Positions 60,465-64,000 of a DNA stretch of 64,000 nt are shown one piece after another. The stretch spans positions 19,576-83,575 of the forward strand of contig JADHYX010000046.1 of the NCBI GenBank assembly GCA_027604685.1, in the 5' to 3' direction. Origin of the DNA: Lobulomyces angularis. Its lineage: Eukaryota; Chytridiomycota; Chytridiomycetes; Lobulomycetales; Lobulomycetaceae. The translations under genes and the position numbers were made by a program. Every line of letters begins with the position of its first letter. Positions within the stretch are counted from its first letter, which is position 1. Under the pieces are notes generated by a model. It worked only from the letters and a program-made list of their open reading frames with translations, did no database searches and was not told the DNA's origin.

Positions 60465-61505
60465 ATGGCTGGATTGGTAAGATATATTAAATTTTAGTTC
60501 AATTCTCAAAAACTTCATTTAATTATTTTTGATTATTTTGTTTTCTTTTTTTCTTTTTTTTTTTTTTGTTATTGACATTAAAATTTATGTAAAAAACACT
60601 GTTTAATTTTTTTTTTAACCTCATCTGTTAATTAATTTTATTAAAAATTTTTTTATAAAGAAACCTGGAGAAGTTAACTTAGGAACAACAATCATGGCAG
60701 TACGAAAAATAAATGTTTTTGTTTAATTTTTTTTCTGTGAATAAATTTCAGGTATCCTTTAATGGAGGAGTTGTTGTTGCAGCAGATTCAAGGACAACAA
60801 TGGGATCATATATAGCAAACAGAGTCACTGACAAGCTGACTCAAATTCATGATACCATTTTTTGCTGTAGAAGTGGTAGTGCTGCTGATACTCAAGCGGT
60901 AGCCGATATCATACATTACCATTTACAACTTTACAAGTAAGTTGTTTAATCTTTTTATAAAAATATATATTTATGGTAATTAGGGTTCAACATGGTGCAC
61001 CTCCAACAGTGCACACTGCCGCTTCGCTCTTTCAACAGATTGTATATGAAAATAAGGATGGATTATCTGCAGGAATTATTGTTGCTGGATGGGATAAATA
61101 TGAAGGAGGAACTGTGTATTCTATTCCATTAGGAGGATCGCTCCATAAACAGCCTTTTACCATCGGTGGTTCTGGTTCTACTTTTATCTATGGTTTTTGC
61201 GATGCAACGTATAAAGATAACATGACTAAAGAGGAATGTGTTGATTTTGCAAAAAAAGGTAAATAAATAAAAATCAAAGTTTTTTTGTATTTCAAGTTTT
61301 TCTAACTTAATTTTCCTTTTTTATTCAGCTGTTGCTCTGGCAATGTCCAGAGATAACTCCTCTGGTGGTTGTATTCGTCTTGCCGTGATTACAGAGACTG
61401 GAGTAGAAAGAATATTTGTTCCTGGGTAATAACTTATAAAAATAAAATTTTTTAAAATTTTTTTTTTTTTTTTGTAGCAATAAACTGCCTCAATTTTATG
61501 AATAA
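60465..61505 (+). CDS. PRE3: 20S proteasome beta1 subunit (caspase-like)
   Basis: Catalytic beta1 subunit of the 20S proteasome. A short propeptide ([12 protein letters not shown]) precedes the mature N-terminus TTIMAV, with Gly before Thr1 as needed for self-cleavage. Counting from Thr1, Asp17 (ADSR) and Lys33 (TDKL) are in place, and Arg45 (FCCRSG) gives the acidic-substrate S1 pocket of beta1. Then [54 protein letters not shown] and [16 protein letters not shown]. The last exon after a T-rich intron adds NKLPQFYE; without it the protein would stop at 61429 right after VPG. About 225 residues. Active-site residues are complete, so it is predicted active. Confidence 0.93.
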
Positions 61506-61653
61506 AACATCTTTTTAAACTAAAAAAAAAAATTAAAAAATATAATAAATAAAAAACTTTTTTTTAAAATAAAAAAAAATCTTTAAAATCCCAATTTTTT
61601 TTTTTTTATTATAAAACCGAAATTTTTATTAAAAAAAAAAAAAATTTTTAAAT

Positions 61654-63613
61654 ATGCAAACACAGGAACAAAAATTAAGAAAAGAAAAATTTGTTTCAAA
61701 CAATGTTGGAAGTACAATTTCAGAAATAAATCTATTTTTGGCTCTAGCAGTAATGTATTATCTCTTGTTTAAAAATTTTAGTAAGCTATTCAACCTCCAA
61801 AGGAAAGGAAATTTAATTAAAAATTTTGTTTTCGAATTTTGTGTAATCATGATCCCTTTGATATTTTCAATCAACTTCACCAATTCTAGTTCAACAATTT
61901 TATACACCTTATTGGGAGTAAATAGTTTCTTTTTTTTATTTTTTGAGTCTAGTCGTTCAAAAAAAAAAAAAGTGAATGATAATATTGTTATTGATTTACA
62001 AAAAGATAATTCAGTACAGCACAAATCCAATAAGATCAAAAAAAATGAAAAATTTTTTTTTAGTTTCATATCGGTTTGGAGATCTTTACTCCAACTGATC
62101 ACAATTATTGCAATTTTGGCGGTTGACTTTGAAATATTTCCTAGAAAATTCGCTAAAGTCGAAACTTTTGGTACTTCTTTGGTAAGATTTTGATAAAAAA
62201 AAAAAATTTGTAAAATACAAAAAAAAGAGGTTTCTGTTATTAAACAAAAACTTATACCAACACAAATTTTTTTTTTTTAAATAAACCTTTTTTTTTTTTT
62301 TGTTTGTAGATGGATTTGGGTGTTGGATGTGTAGTTTTTTCTTCTGGGCTTGTTGCAGGTTTTTTTTAAATTTCTTTCTTTTTTTTTCCATTAAAAAAAA
62401 AAGAAATTTCTTTTCATTGTTTAATCAATTGAAGGCCCTAGGTTAAAATCACGAACCGCTGGGATTTTTAGTTCCATCAAAACATCATCTGTTTTGCTAT
62501 TAATTGGGCTGTTAAGGGCGCTCTTTACCAAATCCGTTAATTATCAAGTATTTTATTTTTTATCATACATTTTTATATATTTTTTTTATTTTTCTATTGA
62601 AGGAACATGTTAGTGAATATGGAATACACTGGAATTTTTTTTTTACCCTAGGTTCAGTTTCAATTTTGGTTTCCTTTTTACAAATCCTATTTCCACAAGT
62701 TAAATTTTCAACCTTAGGCTATACTGTTGCTCTTGGTTTTTGATTTTAATTTTTTTTTTTTTTATAAATAATGTTAAAAAAATTTTTTTTTTAAATTCTG
62801 CAACGGTAGTATATGAATATTTGTTACATCTTGGATTAGAAAATTACATATTAAATGCTCCTAGAGTTAATTTAATAAGTATGAATAAGGAAGGAATATT
62901 TTCATTGTTCGGTATAACATACAAACCAAAAAAAAAAAAAAAATTAATGATAGAACTTAAGGTTATTTGTCAATTTTTTTAATATCGGCGTCAATTGGGA
63001 ACTCTATACTGTTACCTCATAAAATAAATGAAATCAAAGATAAAAAGAATAACTTAAGAAACATATATCAAAGTATTTTTTCAACTTTACTCAAACATGT
63101 AGCGTTCTTTGGTGCAATATTTTTTTTTTGTTTACTGTATTTATTTGAATTTCAAATTTCAAGAAGAATGGTATTTAATTATATAAAAAAAAAAAAAAAA
63201 AAAAAACATTTGAAATAAAAAAATTAAAAAAAAAAAGGCAAATTTAGGATATATATTTTGGGTCTGCTACACGAATTTAGTCTTACTTATTGTATTTGTT
63301 ATCATTGAGTATTATTTTCTTGTTATAGAAGGGGAATCTACAACTCAAGAAAACTCTTCTTATATCATTACAAGTGTCAACCGAAATCCACTTGTTGTAT
63401 TTATTATTGTAATAAAAATTTTTTTAATATCTATTAGACTTATCTTTTTTTCTTTTTTATTAGGGAAATGTAATGACGGGACTGGTGAACTTGACAATAG
63501 ACACACTATCAGTTTCAAGTTTTGTTGCCTTCATAATATTGGTAGTTTATATGTTTATAGTCAGTTTTGTAGCTGTTTTGCTAAATAATTTTGATATCAC
63601 TATTAAAATTTAA
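61654..63613 (+). CDS. GWT1: GWT1/PIG-W inositol acyltransferase of GPI synthesis
   Basis: Multi-pass ER enzyme that acylates the inositol of the GPI precursor; target of manogepix in fungi. Blocks: [40 protein letters not shown] and [60 protein letters not shown], then across an intron [20 protein letters not shown], and near the end [15 protein letters not shown] and [18 protein letters not shown]. Many hydrophobic helices separated by Asn/Lys loops. About 480 residues, family-normal. The introns include very long A/T runs, such as that near 62225-62310. It is the second GPI-anchor synthesis gene in this 10 kb. Confidence 0.9.
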
Positions 63614-63749
63614 AAAAAAAAAAAAGAATTAAAGTTTTTTACTTTTTTTGAACTTTTAGATTTAGGGTTTAAGGATTAAAAAAAAAAATAAAAAAGAAAA
63701 AAAAATTTAAGACAAGGGGGTTTTTTTTTTTTTTTTTTTTTCATTAAAG

Positions 63750-64000
63750 TGAAATTCGAACATTTTTTGATGTAACGATTGGAGAAGAGTTATTAGGACG
63801 GTTAATATTTAAGTTATACCCAGATTTACCAAAGACAGTTGAAAACTTTTCCACGCTTTGTAGAAACAAGACTTATGTCAATGCTCCATTTCATAGAATT
63901 ATTGATGATTTTATGATCCAGGGTGGTGATTATACCAAAGGTTTGTTTTTTATATATTTTTATTTTATTTTATTTTTTTTATTATTTTTTTTTTTTTTTT
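63750..64000 (+). CDS. Cyclophilin-type peptidyl-prolyl isomerase (partial)
   Basis: An exon at 63750-63940 encodes IRTFFDVTIGEELLGRLIFK, then LYPDLPKTVENFSTLCRNKT and APFHRIIDDFMIQGGDYTKG, the N-terminal half of a cyclophilin, with the active-site Arg of FHRII and the FMIQGGD motif of the Cyp40-like branch. The usual GEKG loop is shortened (CRNKTYVNAPFH). A donor at GTTTGT follows, and the remainder lies beyond the window. There is no ATG between the GWT1 stop (63613) and this exon, so the initiator codon must be in an exon overlapping the GWT1 3' end, or sequence is missing. Confidence 0.8.

Overview
This is a strongly AT-rich, compact, intron-rich nuclear genome segment. Most genes are cut by many short introns (about 40-60 nt, GT...AG, often with a CTAAT-like branch site), and intergenic spaces are short and full of A/T runs. 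The gene set points to an early-diverging, flagellated fungus or fungal relative (chytrid, Rozella or aphelid grade). Fungal marks are a FOL1 trifunctional folate enzyme, a MET2-type homoserine acetyltransferase, an NDT80/VIB-1-type transcription factor, squalene epoxidase and GWT1. Cilium/flagellum marks are a dynein-2 intermediate chain (WDR60) and TEX9, which non-flagellated fungi lack. The lineage assignment is inference.

Layout. 1-9 kb: tail of a membrane protein, WDR60 (-), ATG13 (+), and an F-box-like protein with a myristoylation start (-). 9-18 kb: ubiquitin hydrolase (+), CHR-family chromate transporter (+), a 10-N assembly gap, HEM2/ALAD (+), PNPO (+, with an in-frame stop), and an ankyrin protein (-) whose first exons are easily missed. 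18-30 kb: a small mitochondrial-looking protein, DNAJC17 (+), MET2 (-), a gene-poor stretch, ACADSB (-), an unrecognised basic protein (-), TEX9 (+). 29-34 kb: HEN1 (-) head-to-head with an NGL2-like exonuclease (+), then the NDT80-like factor (+). 34-46 kb: FOL1 (-), PRMT5 (-), GRASP (+), p47/SHP1 (-), and a ribonucleotide reductase small-subunit homologue that has lost its metal ligands and radical tyrosine (+). 46-54 kb: VMA21, THP3/LENG8, a 2.4 kb gene desert with a leucine-rich-repeat remnant, and a triple-KH RNA-binding protein. 54-64 kb: PIGX (-), ERG1, an M14 carboxypeptidase with a GPI-like tail, PSF1, proteasome beta1, GWT1, and the start of a cyclophilin (all +).

The genes are mostly unrelated housekeeping genes, but some pairs are worth attention: HEN1 (small-RNA 3'-end methylation) next to an EEP exonuclease; PIGX and GWT1 (GPI anchor synthesis) flanking a probable GPI-anchored carboxypeptidase; HEM2 next to PNPO. 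Several divergent pairs share 170-510 bp promoter spaces. The most notable single observation is the Rnr4-like 'dead' R2 subunit at 43.9-45.3 kb. No tRNA, rRNA, CRISPR array or intact transposon was recognised. Exon joins were read by eye from splice consensus and conserved family residues, so individual boundaries can be off by a few bases.
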